From Cyanophora paradoxa (taxonomy: Eukaryota; Glaucocystophyceae; Cyanophorales; Cyanophoraceae): a stretch of DNA of 64,000 nt. The first letter of the stretch is position 1, and the number at the start of each line of letters is the position of its first letter. Shown here piece after piece: positions 1-12,475 of the stretch. Below the pieces are notes generated by a model, which was not told the DNA's origin, made no database searches, and saw only the letters and a list, made by a program, of their open reading frames with translations. The stretch lies in NCBI GenBank assembly GCA_004431415.1, contig QPMI01000138.1:159907-223906 (forward strand), given 5' to 3'. The position numbers and the translations under genes are program-made.

Positions 1-397
1 CCGTCGACAGTTGGGGTACGCATTCACTTGCAAGATTAAAACGATTACTCTCTGGCCAAATATTAATGCATATGCATGGACAGGCAGGTCCGGCCAGCTG
101 CAGGCAGGAAACTTTTATAACTATATGAAGGGGAAGGCAAGCTTGCAATTGAAGGGAGGGACTCCGGGAGGGAGGGATCGGGCCCGGGTGCTGCGGGTGC
201 CATGCTGCGCGCGGTCTGGCACCGTTTGAAACACTATCTTTGTACATGTACCTATAGCATTCTGGTTCGATTGCAATCAGCTAAAGTTCTGCGACGCGAC
301 TATAGGCTCGAGCAATTGCAACTCTGCAAGGCGGACAGGGAAGTGGGAAGAGAGGGATCGATGGCTGCGGGTTTGCGGTGAGAGAGGTGCCGAGCGC
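1..397. other. Intergenic spacer at left edge
   Basis: No supported gene. The left part is AT-richer, with short palindromic words (ATGCATATGCAT near 66, GTACATGTAC near 243). It is the region downstream of the minus-strand bZIP gene that ends at 398. The TGTACATGTAC word near 243 recurs close to gene ends elsewhere in this window. Confidence 0.5.
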
Positions 398-2496
398 TCA
401 GCGCGGAGCGGCGGGCGCCTGCGCGCCGCTGAGGAGCACGGCCGCGGGGATCGCGGTGCCGCCGGAGTACACAGCGAAGGCGGGGGGGCCAGTGAAGACC
501 GGGCCCGGCGGGAGGAACGTGGGGTACGCGAGCACGGAGAAGGGGGCGGAGGGGGCGGAGGGGTCCCCCGCAGGCGGCGGCGGGGGCATGGGCTGGAGCG
601 GGGCGGCGGGGGCGGCGGCGGGTGCGCGTGGGGCGCGAGGAAGCTCGCCACCTCGCGCAGGACCGCCTCCCGCACCATGTTCCGGATCGCAGCGGTGTCC
701 AGCCCAGGGGCCGACGGCGGCAGCGCCCGCGCCCCTGCGCCTGCCCCGCCCACGCCTCCGCCGCCGTCCGCTTGCGGTCCGGCGGGGCGGCGGGCGCCCC
801 GTGGTGGGCCGGCGGACCGGCGGGGAGGGGGTGGGCGCCGGGGCGGGTGAGGGGGAGGCGGCCGGGGCGAGGAAGGCGCCGGGGTGGAAAGCGGGGGGGG
901 CCGGGGGCGGGGGCGGGTGGTGGGAGCTCGAAGCGGGGGCAGGGGCCGGAACGGCGGGCGCGGCGGGGTTCGGAGGGCCGGAGGGGGGGCGGGTGTACCC
1001 CGGCGCCACGAAATCAACCTTGGACTGGGGAGCGGCTGCGTCCGGCGCGGCGCCCGTGACGCGCTTGTGCATCGCGGCCGAGTGCGCGTTCCACCACCTG
1101 CGCCGAGGTTCAAGCAGGGTACAGGTAACTCCGGCGAAGCCCTTGAGGGGGGGCTGTACCGGTAGAAGCTGGCGGCCTGCTCCGGGGACACCGATTTGAT
1201 GGCCTGCGGGAGGTCGGACGGGGCGGCGAAGGGGGTACAGGGGTGCAGCGGGGGTACGCGGACCTCGGGGGCGAAGGACTGGAGGTACCAGGCGCCCTCG
1301 GGCTCGAGGCGCGACCAGAGGCGCTGCATCGCCGCCGTCAGCTCTCGCACTGTCCTCGCGCCCCTCCGCAGCTGCCCCGGCCCCGCGCTCAGCGCCGGCC
1401 AGGGGAGCCGGACGCGCCGGGGTACGCGAGCGCGAACCCGGTCGAGGCGCTCCGAGTTCCCTTCGACGAGGCGACAGATCGTCTGGCGGCGAGCCGGTCG
1501 GACCGGGGGAGAGCGGGGGGAGAACGAGGGGGGATGAGGGCAACACGCGGGCCGCGGGAGCTATGCTCGCTAGCACCCGAAAAGCTGAGCGCGCGGGCGT
1601 GACGTCGCGGACCTCCCGCTGGGGCATGGTCATGTTCTGGTGGTGCGGGCCGTCCGACTCGTCGATGGCGTGCAGCAGGGGGTCCGCCGGATCTGCGCCC
1701 CGCTGGTCGTCAGGCGGCGGCGCGGCGCGGAGCGGGGGGACACGCCCGGCAGGCGTGAATGCGCGCACTCGCGCCGGAACGCTTCATTTGGGCCCACGTT
1801 GATAGGAACCACGAGCGCACTTCCTGCGGGGCCGCGGGTCAACGACACGGCGAGCGGCGCGGGGACGGCGCGGGGGCCGCACCAGCTGCGCCACAGCCGG
1901 GATGATGTTCGAGAGGTCGGAGATGACGCGGCCGACGCTCGCGTGCGCCTCCTGCCGCACTTGGAGGGACTGCGTCAGCATCTCGCAGATCTTGTTCGTC
2001 AGCCTCTGCTCGATAAGCAGCCGCGTCGCCTCGATAAGCTCGGCATCTGCACGCCGGCGGATTGGCGTCAGCAGGCGGCATCAGATCCGGAATCCTCATT
2101 GCGGGGTCCCAGTTGCTGCCGGGCACCGGACGATACTAGCCTGCAGCAGTGTGAGCGCGTGAACGCGGCTGCATTCAAAAGCGAGAATATCTAGCACCCA
2201 GAAACGTTGGTTCTCTGCAGCTGCTTACGCAGCTTATTGACTTCCTGAGGGGCGGTCGCGCAGGTGAGCTAGAGCAACCGTTTCACGCCCCGCCTCGCCG
2301 CATGCACGGCATTGCACGCAACTGATCGAAGCAGCTCGTTCTCCTGGGCCAAGGAATGAAAGTTATTCTTCTTCTTGAGCCTCGCCCGCCTGGCTGACTC
2401 CCGCCGCGCGAGCTTCCGCTCGTCCTCCGAAGCATCCGGACCGGCGTGGGCTGAGCCCTCGCCTTCGCCCGAAGCGAGCTCCGTTGTCGGTTCCAT
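398..2496 (-). CDS. bZIP-like protein with proline-rich C-terminus
   Basis: Probable transcription factor. The first exon, from an ATG at 2496, holds a basic region (about residues 28-47, with RRESARRARLKKKN) followed by LAQENELLR. An intron of about 90 nt then leads to EVNKLRKQLQRTN near 2225, which extends a short leucine zipper. Asn-x7-Arg spacing of classic bZIP basic regions is only loosely kept. Later exons give an amphipathic helix (AELIEATRLLIEQRLTNK, about 2045-1995), a segment with WFLSTWAQMK, a stretch AMQRLWSRLEPEGAWYL near 1330-1270, and a long proline/alanine-rich tail ending at a TGA at 398. The tail is low complexity and its reading frame is less certain. The gene is divergent from the RSH gene across about 250 bp. 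It could be a nuclear regulator; targets are unknown. Exon joins were inferred from CAG acceptors and continuity of frame. Confidence 0.6.
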
Positions 2497-2744
2497 CAAT
2501 TGGGCCGCGGCGGAGCGGAGAAAGTCGCCGGACTTTCGATGAGGGCAGTTGCTTTCCGCGATCACCGCCTCCTGGAGTGAAGAAGGCTCAAAAAACGTGA
2601 ACTACATCGACGCCGGGACCACGGTCTCGCCGCGGCTCTGCTCGCTCGAAAGAGGTTGTACCCCCGAAAAGCAGGCACTGGGGCCGCGACGGCCTGCGGA
2701 AAACAGCTGCAGTCAGAACGAGGTAGAGGATCGAACACACGCGC
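2497..2744. promoter_or_regulatory. Divergent promoter region between bZIP gene and RSH
   Basis: A spacer of about 250 bp lies between two head-to-head start codons (2496 on minus, 2745 on plus). No TATA box or other clear element stands out. Promoter function is inferred only from geometry. Confidence 0.35.
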
Positions 2745-5700
2745 ATGTCGGCCTTCGAGCCGGCTTTCGCCGGGGTCTCGACGGCCGCTCCGCTAAGAGA
2801 CGGCCGCCGCCTGCCGGCCGCGAGCTGTAGTCTCGCGCAGCCTCAGGACACTCCGTCGTGCAGCACGTCCGCCTTGCCGCTGGCCGCGCCGCCGCCGCGG
2901 CCGCGCTCGTTCGACGTCGGGGTGCCGTCTCACGCGTTCAGCCCTGCAAGCTGTTCTTCCGCCAGCGCGCGGTATGGTGCAGTTCATGATGTCAACAAGC
3001 GGAGGCATGCAGGACTTTCCCGGCCAGCGGGCGGCCGTCGCTTCCCGTCCCAATTCTGGGGCTGTCAGCGCGTGGATGCGGTCCGGAATCGCAGCCGTGG
3101 TATTCCCCAGCGACTTCCTGCGGCAGCCAGCTCGGCTGGCGAGGAAGGGACCAGCCCCGTGCGAGCGACGGCAGCTGGCCAACCAGACGCAGAAGACGCC
3201 ACGGAGACCGCAGCCTCCACAGCGCCTGCGATGACGCCCAGTGCTCTTCTAATGAAGTCCTACGAGGTCGCCGCGGACGCCCACAAGCACCAACGGCGCA
3301 AGACCGGAGAGCCGTATGTCGCTCTTTGCCCTTCATCGCCTCTCACGCCCACGTCCTCTTGACGCGTTTCTACGCAGTTACGTGACGCACTGCGTCGAAA
3401 CATGCAACATCCTTGCTCGGTCTGAAAGCTTGCCGGCGGTTCGGCCCGTAGCTAACCGCTGGCGGGCAGGTTGATCAACAGCAAGGTCGGCGACGAGAGC
3501 GTCATCGAGCGTGGATTCGAGGGCATGTTCGGCCCTAACGAGAGCAACCTCATCGCGGCAGCCATGCTGCATGACACCGTCGAGGCGAGCGCGAGCAAGC
3601 GCACGCCGCCTTTTCGGGAGCCCGAGCTCTGACGCGCTCGCCCGCAGGACACCGACCTCACGCTGGAGGACATCGAGAAGATCTTCGGCGCGGAGGTCGC
3701 GGAGATGGTTGACGGGGTGCGGGCCCCACCGCCGCCCCCGCCGCCCCGCCGTCCCGGCGAGCCGATGCGCGCGGGGGCAGGTCACTAAGCTGAACAAGAT
3801 CAACGCGCTGACGCGGACGCGGACGGCGGACCCCGAGAAAGAGCCGCCCGTGGCGGCGGCGACGTCGAGCCTGCCGCGCGGCAACGCGGACTACCTGCGC
3901 AAGATCTTCCTCTCCATGGCCCGCGACGTCCGCGTCATCCTCATCAAGCTCGCCGACCGCCTCCACAACATGCGCACGCTCCAGGGTCCGCCCGCCCGCC
4001 CGCCCCGCACCGCAACCTCCCTCCCGCCCGCCCGAGTTGACGCGCCGGCCGCCCGCCTGCGCAGGCCTCTCGCGGCCGAAGCAGATCAAGATCGCGCAGG
4101 AGACGCTGGACATCTTCGCGCCGCTGGCCTCGCGCCTGGGCATCGGCCTGGTCGAGGCCGAGCTGGAGGGTGCGCGCCGCCCGCCGCCCGCCGCCCGCCG
4201 CCCCCGCCCTCCGGCGCTGACGCCGGCGCCGCGCAGACCTGTGCTTTCAGTACTTGCACCCGACGCTGCACGAGGAGCTTGCGGGGCAGGCGGCGGCCCG
4301 CGAGGCGGAGAGCGCCAGCTACCGCGAGCGGGTCGAGCGCACCCTCAAGGTGCCGCACGCCCCTCCGCCTCCGTCCCTCCTCGCCCCGCGCGCCGCGCCG
4401 CGCCGAGTTGACCCCGTGGACGGCGGCAGGCGCGGCTTCACGAGGAGCACGTGCTCTCGGACATCCAGGCGGTCCCCAAGCGGCTGCAGCGCATCCACCA
4501 GGTCATGGCGGCCACCGGGAAGGACTTCGAGCAGGCGCGCCCCCTCCCTCCCGCTTCCCCCCCTTTCCTTTCCTTTTCTTTCCTTTTCTAACGGCGCGCG
4601 GCGGAACGGGGCAGGTGTACGACGTGGAGACGATCCGCATCCTGGTACCCACCGCCCGGGACTGCTACATCGCCCTGGGGGTCGTCCACGTGCGCCCGTC
4701 GGCCCCGCCCCGCCCTCCTCCGGCGTGGCCCGAGCCCCGGGCAGAACCTGTGGAAGCCGATCCCGGGGGAGCTCCACGACTACATCGCGAACGCCAAGAA
4801 CAACCACTACCAGGTACCCCCCACGCCCCGCCCCGCCCCGCCCCGCCCCCCCTCGTCCCGCCGCCTCCCCGTGAGCCGCGCCGCGCGCGCGTGCGCGCGC
4901 AGGCGCTGCACTCGACGGTGTGCGGGCTGGACGGGAAGCTCATCTGCGTGCGGATCTGCACGCGCGAGATGTTTTACCTCGCGCAATACGGCATCGCCGC
5001 CCACTGGCGCTACCAGTCCGAGCTCGCCGTCCTCTCCTCCGTCCGCCCCCGCCCCCCCGCCCCCCGCCGCCCCCGCCGGAGCTCACGCTGGCCCGCCGGC
5101 CTGCAGGGCGACTCGCGCGAGCTCCGCTGGCTCCGCTCCGTCCTCGACTGGAAGACCGGGGACGGCCTCTTCGACGCCGAGGAGTTCATGGCGCGCCCCG
5201 GGCCCCGGGCCCCGGGCGCCCGCCTCGTCCGCGGCCCCCCGCCTCGCTCACGCCGCCCCGCAGAAGTCGGTGCGGTCGGACATCCTGCCCGAGCGGGCGA
5301 TCGTCTTCACGCCCTCGGGGGCCACCGTCGAGCTCCCCCTCGGCGCCACCCCCATCGACTACGCCTACGAGTGCGCCCCGCCCGAGGCGCGCGCGCTCTG
5401 CTCTGAGCGGGCGGGGCGGGCAGGGTCGGGGGCACGGGGCTGGGCCACCGGGCGCGGGGCGCGCGCGTGAACGGGCAGTTCGTGCCGCTCAACTACTGCC
5501 TCAAGGACGGGGACCAGGTGGAGATCATGACGTCGAAGAGCGCGCTGCGGGGCCCGCGGCTCGCCTGGCTCAACCCCCACCTCAACTACGTGCACACGCA
5601 GCGGGCCCGCGCCGGCATCCGCTCCTACTTCGCGCTCCAGGACGAGTCCCTGAATGTCGTCGAGGGCCTGAACGAGCTCGAGCGCGAGCTCACGATGCTC

Positions 5701-7109
5701 GGCGTCCGCTACCGGCCGGCCCCCGTCACGCGCCTCCTGCGGGCCTGCCGGCCGCAGGCCCCCTCCCTCGGCGAGGAGGCCGAGGCCGCCGCCGAGGAGG
5801 AGGACGGGGAGGAGCAGGGCGTGCCGGACGTGCTGGGGCACATCGCGGCCGAGCACGGGTGCGCACGCCCGGGCCGGGCGCCCCGCGCGCCGTCCCGAGC
5901 GGAGGCGCCGGCAGGTTCGCGCGGGACATGCGGGGGAGGGTGGAGCTGCTGGCGGCGATCGGGCGGGGCGAGATCTCCGCCCAGACCGCCGGCGCCGGCG
6001 CCTTCGACCGGCAGTGGGCCACCGACGAGTTCCCCGCGTGCGCCCCCCGCCCCCCGCCGGCCGACCCCCGCTTCCCTTCGTGAGGCCGTGCGGGCGGGCG
6101 GGCAGGGCCGAGGAGGCGGCGGCGGCGGCCGAGGATCCCGCAGAGGAGCCGGCGCCGGGGGCCGCGGCGCTGAGCATCCGCGGCGTCGGCTCGTTCGCGC
6201 CGAAGCTCGCCAAGTGCTGCGACCCTTTCCCCGGTGCGCCAGCGCCGTACCCCCCGTCCTCCCCCTCCCCCCTCCCCCTCTCACGCCTCGGGCAGGGGAC
6301 GACGTCGTGGGGCACCTGACGCGCGGGGGCCGCTTCGTCGCCATCCACCGCCGCGCCTGCAAGAACATCCTCGCCAAGGTACCCCCGCCCCCCCGCCCGC
6401 CCCCGCCCCCGCCCCCCGCCTCCCAACGCGGCCCTCAAATGCAGGAGAACACGGAGCACTTCATCAAGGTGGAGTGGGGCGCCGACCGCCAGCGCCACCG
6501 GCCCGTCCGCGTCCTCGTCAAGGCGCGCCTCCCTCCCTCCCTGAGAAGACGGGCCCCGGCCCGACTGACGAACGGCCCCCTCCTCCTCCGCCCCCGCCGC
6601 GCAGGCGTTCGACAGGGACGGCCTCCTCTCGGACGTCGTCTCCATCGTCGCCCAGGAGAAGGCCCGCCCGCCCCCTCTTTAGCTCTCGTCTGTTGCGTCC
6701 CGCCCCCCTCGCCTGAGCGGCCTCGTCTGCGCAGGTGAACATGAGCGAGTGCCAGTCGAGCTGCGCGGAGGGCGTCTGCTCCACCGCACAGATCCGCGCC
6801 GTCCTCGAGGCGAGCCTTCCCCCCTCCTCGCCGCCCGCCCTGCCCGCCCTGCCCGCTGCCTGCCTGCCCTGCCTTCCTGACTCGCCCCCTCGCCCCCGCG
6901 CGCAGGTGAAGAGCGGGCACCAGCTGGCCCGCATCCTTCACCTCATCTCCCACCTCCCCAACGTTCAGTACGCCTGCCGCCCCTACCGCAACGACGGTCC
7001 GCCCCGCGCCCCCGGGCCCGGGTCCCTTCCCCCCTCCTCGCCCCCGCCGACCACGCCGCACCCCGCAGCGGCGAACATTCCGCTGAACGCGTGGAACAAG
7101 ATCCAATGA
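2745..7109 (+). CDS. RSH: RelA/SpoT homologue (ppGpp hydrolase, synthetase site degenerate)
   Basis: Guanosine tetra/pentaphosphate metabolism, probably in the plastid. The N-terminal ~150 residues are basic and Ser/Ala-rich, compatible with a targeting peptide. The HD hydrolase domain follows: RRKTGEPY joined across an intron to VTHCVETCNILARL, then the catalytic HDTVE-DT split by a GC-AG intron at 3585-3647, then KLADRLHNMRT. The synthetase domain (about 4440-5030) keeps its fold (VYDVETIRIL, LWKPIPGELHDYI, YQALHS, YGIAAHWRYQ). However, the usual GRxKxxYSI nucleotide-binding motif reads AVPKRLQRI, and the catalytic Glu of ExQIRT is Cys (LICVRICT near 4945). The TGS domain (VFTPSGATVELPLGATPIDYAYE, then VNGQFVPLNYCLKDGDQVEIMT) and a C-terminal ACT-like segment (VKAFDRDGLLSDVVSIVAQE) complete the long RSH layout. 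About 20 short introns interrupt the gene. The stop is TGA at 7107-7109. Assignment to the family is secure; loss of synthesis is inference. Confidence 0.9.
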
Positions 7110-8142
7110 GGCGCCGGCCCGGCCCTGCCTTCCCTCTTCCTCCTCGTCTTCCGTCCCCTTCTCCTCCGGCGGGACCGCCCCCCGCCCCCCTGTACTTTAC
7201 CCCTTAGGCTTTCAAGATGCATATGCGACATCGACATTCAGCCCCCTTTTCATACCATACCCCACGCGCCCAGCGTGTACAGAGCGCGCCCCTCTACCCC
7301 TCCTCTTCTCCCCCTTTCTCCTCCTCCCTTGCGGCCTCTTCCGCGTTGTACCCCTTGCCTGCCGAGCTCGCTTCACGCCTGCCCTCGTAGCATGGACATT
7401 CCAGATTTTCACCAACTCCGTGTGCTGTCTAAATATTTTGTGTTCGCAATTTCCTCTGGTTCACTGTACAGGCGCTCTGCGACCTGTCTTTTGCCTCGTT
7501 GTGTGAATAGATGTTGTGTGATGATTGTCAATGGCTTCGAATCATTCACGTGCCGAGGCGCCGACTCGAGGGCCGAGGATGTGCGGCGTCGGGGGAAACG
7601 GTTCTCGCATCCGTTGCAATTAGATCCTTGCCGCGCCGCTACTGCATACTGGGTCTAGACGCCAATCGCGACTTCTAGCAGTTCTACGGCCCGCGGCGGT
7701 GCTAGTCACGACTATAATAATTATAATTACATGTACATCCCGCGCGCGAGCTCAGTGTCGACGTCGAGTGCGTGCGCATGCATCGGTGAAATTCGAAGCC
7801 GGACAGCTGTACATGTCCAGGTGATATTACAACATTTGATTTCGAAGCAATTATACTGCAACAGTGTTCCGAGGCGCGTCCGGCCGCGTGGCGAACTACC
7901 GCAGGTCGGAGCCGAGCGACCGCAGGCGGCCAGACAAAAAAGAGGGCATCCGCAGAAACACATGGGAAGCTAGTCGCTAAAGCTGCCGCTGGGGGATTCC
8001 TTTCAAGTTTCGACGTCTGCCGGCGACGGGATCGATCGAGTGCCGCCGGCAGGGCCCGAGGTGGACGTATGTGCACTTAGGGGTGGTTGACGAGCATCCT
8101 GCGCGGAGCGAGGGCGTCTGAATCAGCGAGGGAGATCAAATG
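7110..8142. other. Convergent intergenic spacer (3' ends of RSH and carbonic anhydrase)
   Basis: A spacer of about 1 kb between two converging genes; no coding potential is supported. It holds TGTACTTTAC about 80 bp after the RSH stop and CTGTACATGTCCAG near 7808. The sequence becomes AT-richer from 7400 to 7850. It most likely contains both 3' UTRs. Confidence 0.5.
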
Positions 8143-9291
8143 TCACACCGAGACCGGATCGAAACGGACGCACTCCTTCGCGTGGTCCTCGTCAAGGATG
8201 ACGAACTTCTTGAGGCGGCCGTCGAAGCAGTAGACGTCGCCCGTGCCTGCGCGCGCCGGTCTGCTCAGGCGGCGCGGGGCCCAGCGAGCGAGCGCAGCCG
8301 CTGGCGGGCGGGCGACGGCCGCACCGATGTCGAACCACCAGGCGTGGAGGTCGAGCTTGCCCTCCTTCATGCGCTGCGCCACGATCGGGTACGAGCGGAT
8401 GTTCTGGAGCTGGTGGAGGGTGTTGAGCTGGGAGAGCTGCGCCGGGCGTCAGCGGCGGCGAGCGCGGTCCCGCGCGACCTGCGCGGCTGCGCGCACCTGG
8501 TTGGCGACGCTCCAGGACGAGTCGAGGACCTCGCCGGCGATGAGGCGCTTCGCGGCCGGGAAGGCGTACTTAAGCCACAGGTCGAGGTGGGGCGGCAGCT
8601 TGGGCTTCTCCTGAATCTCCGGGTTCACCAGCGCGTTGGTCGCTGCCCCGCGCGCGCGTCCGGTCAGCCGCCAGCCGACGAGCGGGGGCGCCGACGGAGC
8701 GCGCGCGCGAGCGGCAGGACGCACCAACCATGGCGCCGCACTCGGAGTGGCCGCAGACGACGATGTCGCGGACGTTGAGCATCTGGACCGAGAACTCGAC
8801 CGCTGCGCCCTCGGACAGCATGTCCTCGTCCTTCACGCCGGCCGCTGTGGCGCGCGGCGAAACATCAGCATAGGCCCGCGCGGTGCGGGACGAGGATGCG
8901 ACGTACGCGGAACGATGTTGCCGACGTTACGCATGACGAAGACGTCGCCGGGGTTGGTGGACGAGAAGAGGTTCGGCACGACGCGCTGCGAACGCGCAAT
9001 CGCCGCATAAGCCATCGCGATGCGCGTCCGGCGTGCTGCTGCGGTCGAAGGCGCACCGAGTCCGAGCAAGCAACGAAAAGACAGTCCGGCTTCTGGCCTG
9101 TAGCGGCGCTCAGACACGTCGCCGCGCGACGGCTAAGTTAGCAGGCGACCGCGTACCGTGCCGCAGGGAGGCGAAGTGCCCCCGCATGCTGCCGTACGCG
9201 TCGGCGGCGGCCGGACCGTGGAGGGGCGGCGCGCGCACCTCGGCAGCAGGCGCCGGCGGAAGTCGAGCACACCCTCTACGAGCCTACGCAT
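8143..9291 (-). CDS. Beta-class carbonic anhydrase
   Basis: Zinc enzyme interconverting CO2 and bicarbonate. Reading back from an ATG at 9291, the first short exon gives MRRLVEGVLDFRRRLLP. The next gives MRGHFASLRHGQKP, then CLFVACSDS. After an intron starting GTGCGCC it continues RVVPNLFSSTNPGDVFVMRN and VGNIVP. The zinc ligand Cys with its Asp-Arg dyad (CSDSR, split by the intron) and the second pair (HSECGAM near 8740) are present. The C-terminal half has NALVNPEIQEKPKLPPHLDL, WSVANQ, LNTLHQLQNIRSYPIV, WWFDI and a final strand ending EDHAKECVRFDPVSV. The length, about 230-240 residues, suits a single-domain beta-CA. No obvious plastid or secretory leader precedes the conserved start, so a cytosolic enzyme is the simplest reading. 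It is divergent from the GAF cyclase gene. Confidence 0.92.
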
Positions 9292-9844
9292 CTTTCCTGC
9301 TGTCTAGAACTACGGGGAGCTCCTGTCGGCTGCTGTCTGTGCGACTGAAGTCGGCCCAACTATGAGCACCTAGATCAAGCCAAGTTGAACCTGTGCGGCG
9401 AAAACGGGGTACGGGACTCAAAACTTATGATAGTGCATCGCCCCTATAATTACTCACCGGTCACGCCCCCGCACGCCCCCGTACCGCCTTCCCCTCGCCA
9501 CCCGAACCGAACCCGACCGAGCACACCTTCCCCGGGCTCTCCAGCGCGTTGCAGGGACTGGTGAGTGGGTCGCCTGGAGGGGGTACAAGGAACCCAGCGG
9601 ACCGAGGGGTACGGAAGACTTGTGAATTCCCCCCTAGGCGTAATATACGCAACCGGATGGACCAGCCTGTAGGTGCGCGTGCGCGTGCAGGGCCACTGCA
9701 GGCGTAGCTGCAGCAACGCACGTATGCAACGCAGCAGAAGCACACGCGCGCGGGAGTGAGATATAACAGCAACAGCAGCAAAGCAAACAAAAGGCGTGCA
9801 CGCTCGGCTGCCCTGCAGCCGATATCCTGCAAGCGAGCTCTGCA
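9292..9844. promoter_or_regulatory. Divergent promoter region between carbonic anhydrase and GAF cyclase
   Basis: About 550 bp between head-to-head genes. It has CT-rich and GTGCGTG-rich parts and an ACGTATGCAACGC stretch near 9719, but no motif that can be named. The promoter role is inferred from the gene arrangement. Bicarbonate chemistry links carbonic anhydrase to some adenylyl cyclases, but that is not evidence of co-regulation. Confidence 0.35.
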
Positions 9845-12475
9845 ATGGGATCGATCATCAGCGGGTGCAGCCCTAAAGTGGGCGCGAGCGGCGAGCACGC
9901 GCCAGCCACATTAGCTAGCCCTACCGGTACCGCGGCCGCGGCCGCGTGCACGTGGCCGGAGGAATTCGATAGTCGCGGCTCGGAAGAGAGGAAACCGCAG
10001 ACGCGAGCGGCCGATCCCGATGCGCGCGCCGGCGCCGAGAAGGCGCGCGGCGGGTGGCCATGGACGTCGGAGCTCGGAATGGCCGCGGGGCTCGACTTGA
10101 CGCAGACGGACCGCAAGCTCAACGTGTACGCGAGCGTGCAGCCGCAGCCGCGAGGCTCCCTTTCGTCGCTGGAGGGATTTTTGCATCCCCCATCGACGTC
10201 GGAAATTCCCGAGCTGCATCTGCAGAGCCCGAGCGCCTCGGATGTCGAGGCCGGGCCCGAGGCTGCAGCTGGGGTGGACGTCGACGTCGACGATGTCAAT
10301 CGTGAGGGCCCTGATCATGATCGTGATGGGCACATGTGCACCTTCTTGGACGGTGCGCGTTCCTCTCTGTTCTCGCCGTCGCGGCCGCCGCATAGTTTAG
10401 ATCTGAGCCTCCGCCGACCGCAGCCTACGCGCTCGGGACCTTCGGTCCAGATGAGGCGCGCGCGCCCTGCCCCGCGCTTGATGGGCGATCACAGCCTCTG
10501 ATTCTATCCCGCGGCGTGCGCGCGCAGCCGCCGGCGCGGCCGCCGTGCTTCGCGGCGCCCTACCTCGTCGCCCCCAAGGTGCCGGCGCCCGCAGCCGCTC
10601 CTTATTTTGCCCCTCGGGTCTAGTTTCCGACGGGCTCGACGTCCGCGCGCGCAGGGCCCGGACGAGGCGGGGCGGCTGCGGCGGCTGCGGCGGCTGCAGC
10701 TCCTGGAGCGCGAGGGAAACGACGAGGAGGGCGCCCCCTTCGAGCGCCTCTCCAAGCTCGCCGCCGCCCTCCTCCGGGTGCAGTACCCCCCGCTCCCCCC
10801 CCCTCCCCGCCCGATGGGGCCGACGAGGCTGGACGTGTGCTTAGGGGCTCCGGCAGGTCCCGGTGGCCCTCGTCAGCATCGTGGACGCCGAAGAGTGCGC
10901 GTGCGCTGTAAATCGTCGACGGGCTCTGCCCTCCGCCCTGACTGCGTCTCCGTCTGATGGCAGGCAGCGGTTCGCGGGGCACGGGGGCGCGAAGCTGCCC
11001 CGGCGGGGCCGCTCGACGCGGGACCTCAGCTTCTGCGCCCACGCCATCCTCCGTGCCCGCTGCCCGCCCGCCCGCCCTCCTTCGATCCCGCCGCGCCCGT
11101 TTCGATCGGGCCGCCCCGCCCCGCCCCGGCCGGCAGGCAAGGAGGCGGACCCGATGGTGGTCGAGGACGCGCAGGCGGACTGGCGCTTCCGCGGGCACCC
11201 GATGGTCGCCGGGCCGCCCCACATCCGGCGCGCTTTTGCTCCCGTCCAAGTATCCGATCCCGGACTCGTGACTCGGCCGCGCGCGCAGGTTCTACGCGGG
11301 GGCGCCCCTCGTCACGAGCGACGGGCACCGCCTCGGCACCCTCTGGTGCCCGCCCCGCCCCGCCCCGCCCCGCCCCGCCCCGCCCCGGCCCCCCGGGCTT
11401 CCCCCCTGAGATCTAGATGACGTGGGGCAGCTGCATGGACTTCGCGCCACGGAGAATGTCGTCGGAGGAGCGCGCCCACCTCGCCGAGCTGGCCGCCACC
11501 GTCGTCCACGCCGCCGAGGTCCGCCGTGCCGTACCCCGGGCTCCGCGCCGGGTCTTCCCCCCCACCCCCCTCCCCCCATGGCTTCGCGCTCACCGGGGAT
11601 ATCAATGCGCGCGCGCCCTGCGGCAGCACCACGCCACAAGTGAGTGTACATGCGCGCGGGGGCGGCGAGGGCGCGCGGGGGCCCCGCCCGAGGGCCCCAG
11701 CGGCTGAAGTGTACCCCCGCAGAGCGCGCGACGCATCGCCAGTCTCGCCTCTCGGAGGCCGCTGCCCGCTTCGCCCTCGAGGCGCGCGCGTACCCCCCTC
11801 CCGGCCCAAAGCTTCCCCTCACGGAAGCTGTACCCCCCCGGACCGGAGCTTCCCCTCACGGAAGCTGTAACCCCGCAGGCCATGACCCTGCCCGACGAGG
11901 ATGCGGTGTACGAGCTGGCGCGCAGTACCCCCTGCCCTCGACGCCTTTTCCTGATTCGCGGGGCGGCAGGCGGCGGAGTCGGCGCACGCTGCGCTGGGGC
12001 TGGGGGCTCGCGGGGGGGTGACCCTCGCGGCTGCCGCGCCGCCGCTTGGCGAGGGCGGGGGCGAGTGCGGGGGGGCCTGGCCCGTGCGGACGATGCTTGT
12101 CGGGACGGAGCGGCGGGACCCCGCCGGCCGCGTCGTGGAGCGCGCCCCGGCTGCGCCGCCGCCGCCCTGGGGTGCGGCGGCTCGGCGCTCTGGGCGGGGG
12201 CGAGGGCGGGGCGGCGCCCGTGCCGGCGGTGGCGGCGGAGGCCGGGGCGGTGTCGGGGGTGCTGGCGGCGGCGGGGCGGACCGGCGGCTGCGTCGGGTGC
12301 TTCTCGGCCCGCGAGGACGAGGAGCTGCCCGACGAGGCGCGTACCCCCTCCCCCTCTTTCCCAACGTCCACCCCTCTGAAGCCGGCCGCCTCCGCAGGCG
12401 CTGGAGTTCGTGCGGCTGCTGGCGTCGGCGGCGACGGTCGTCGTCGAGCAGCAGCGCGCCCGCGCCGCCCTCCAG

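Noticed and set aside
3511-5406. Single long plus-strand open frame through RSH
   Set aside because: It reads through introns and out of frame with RSH exons; the conserved motifs require splicing between frames.
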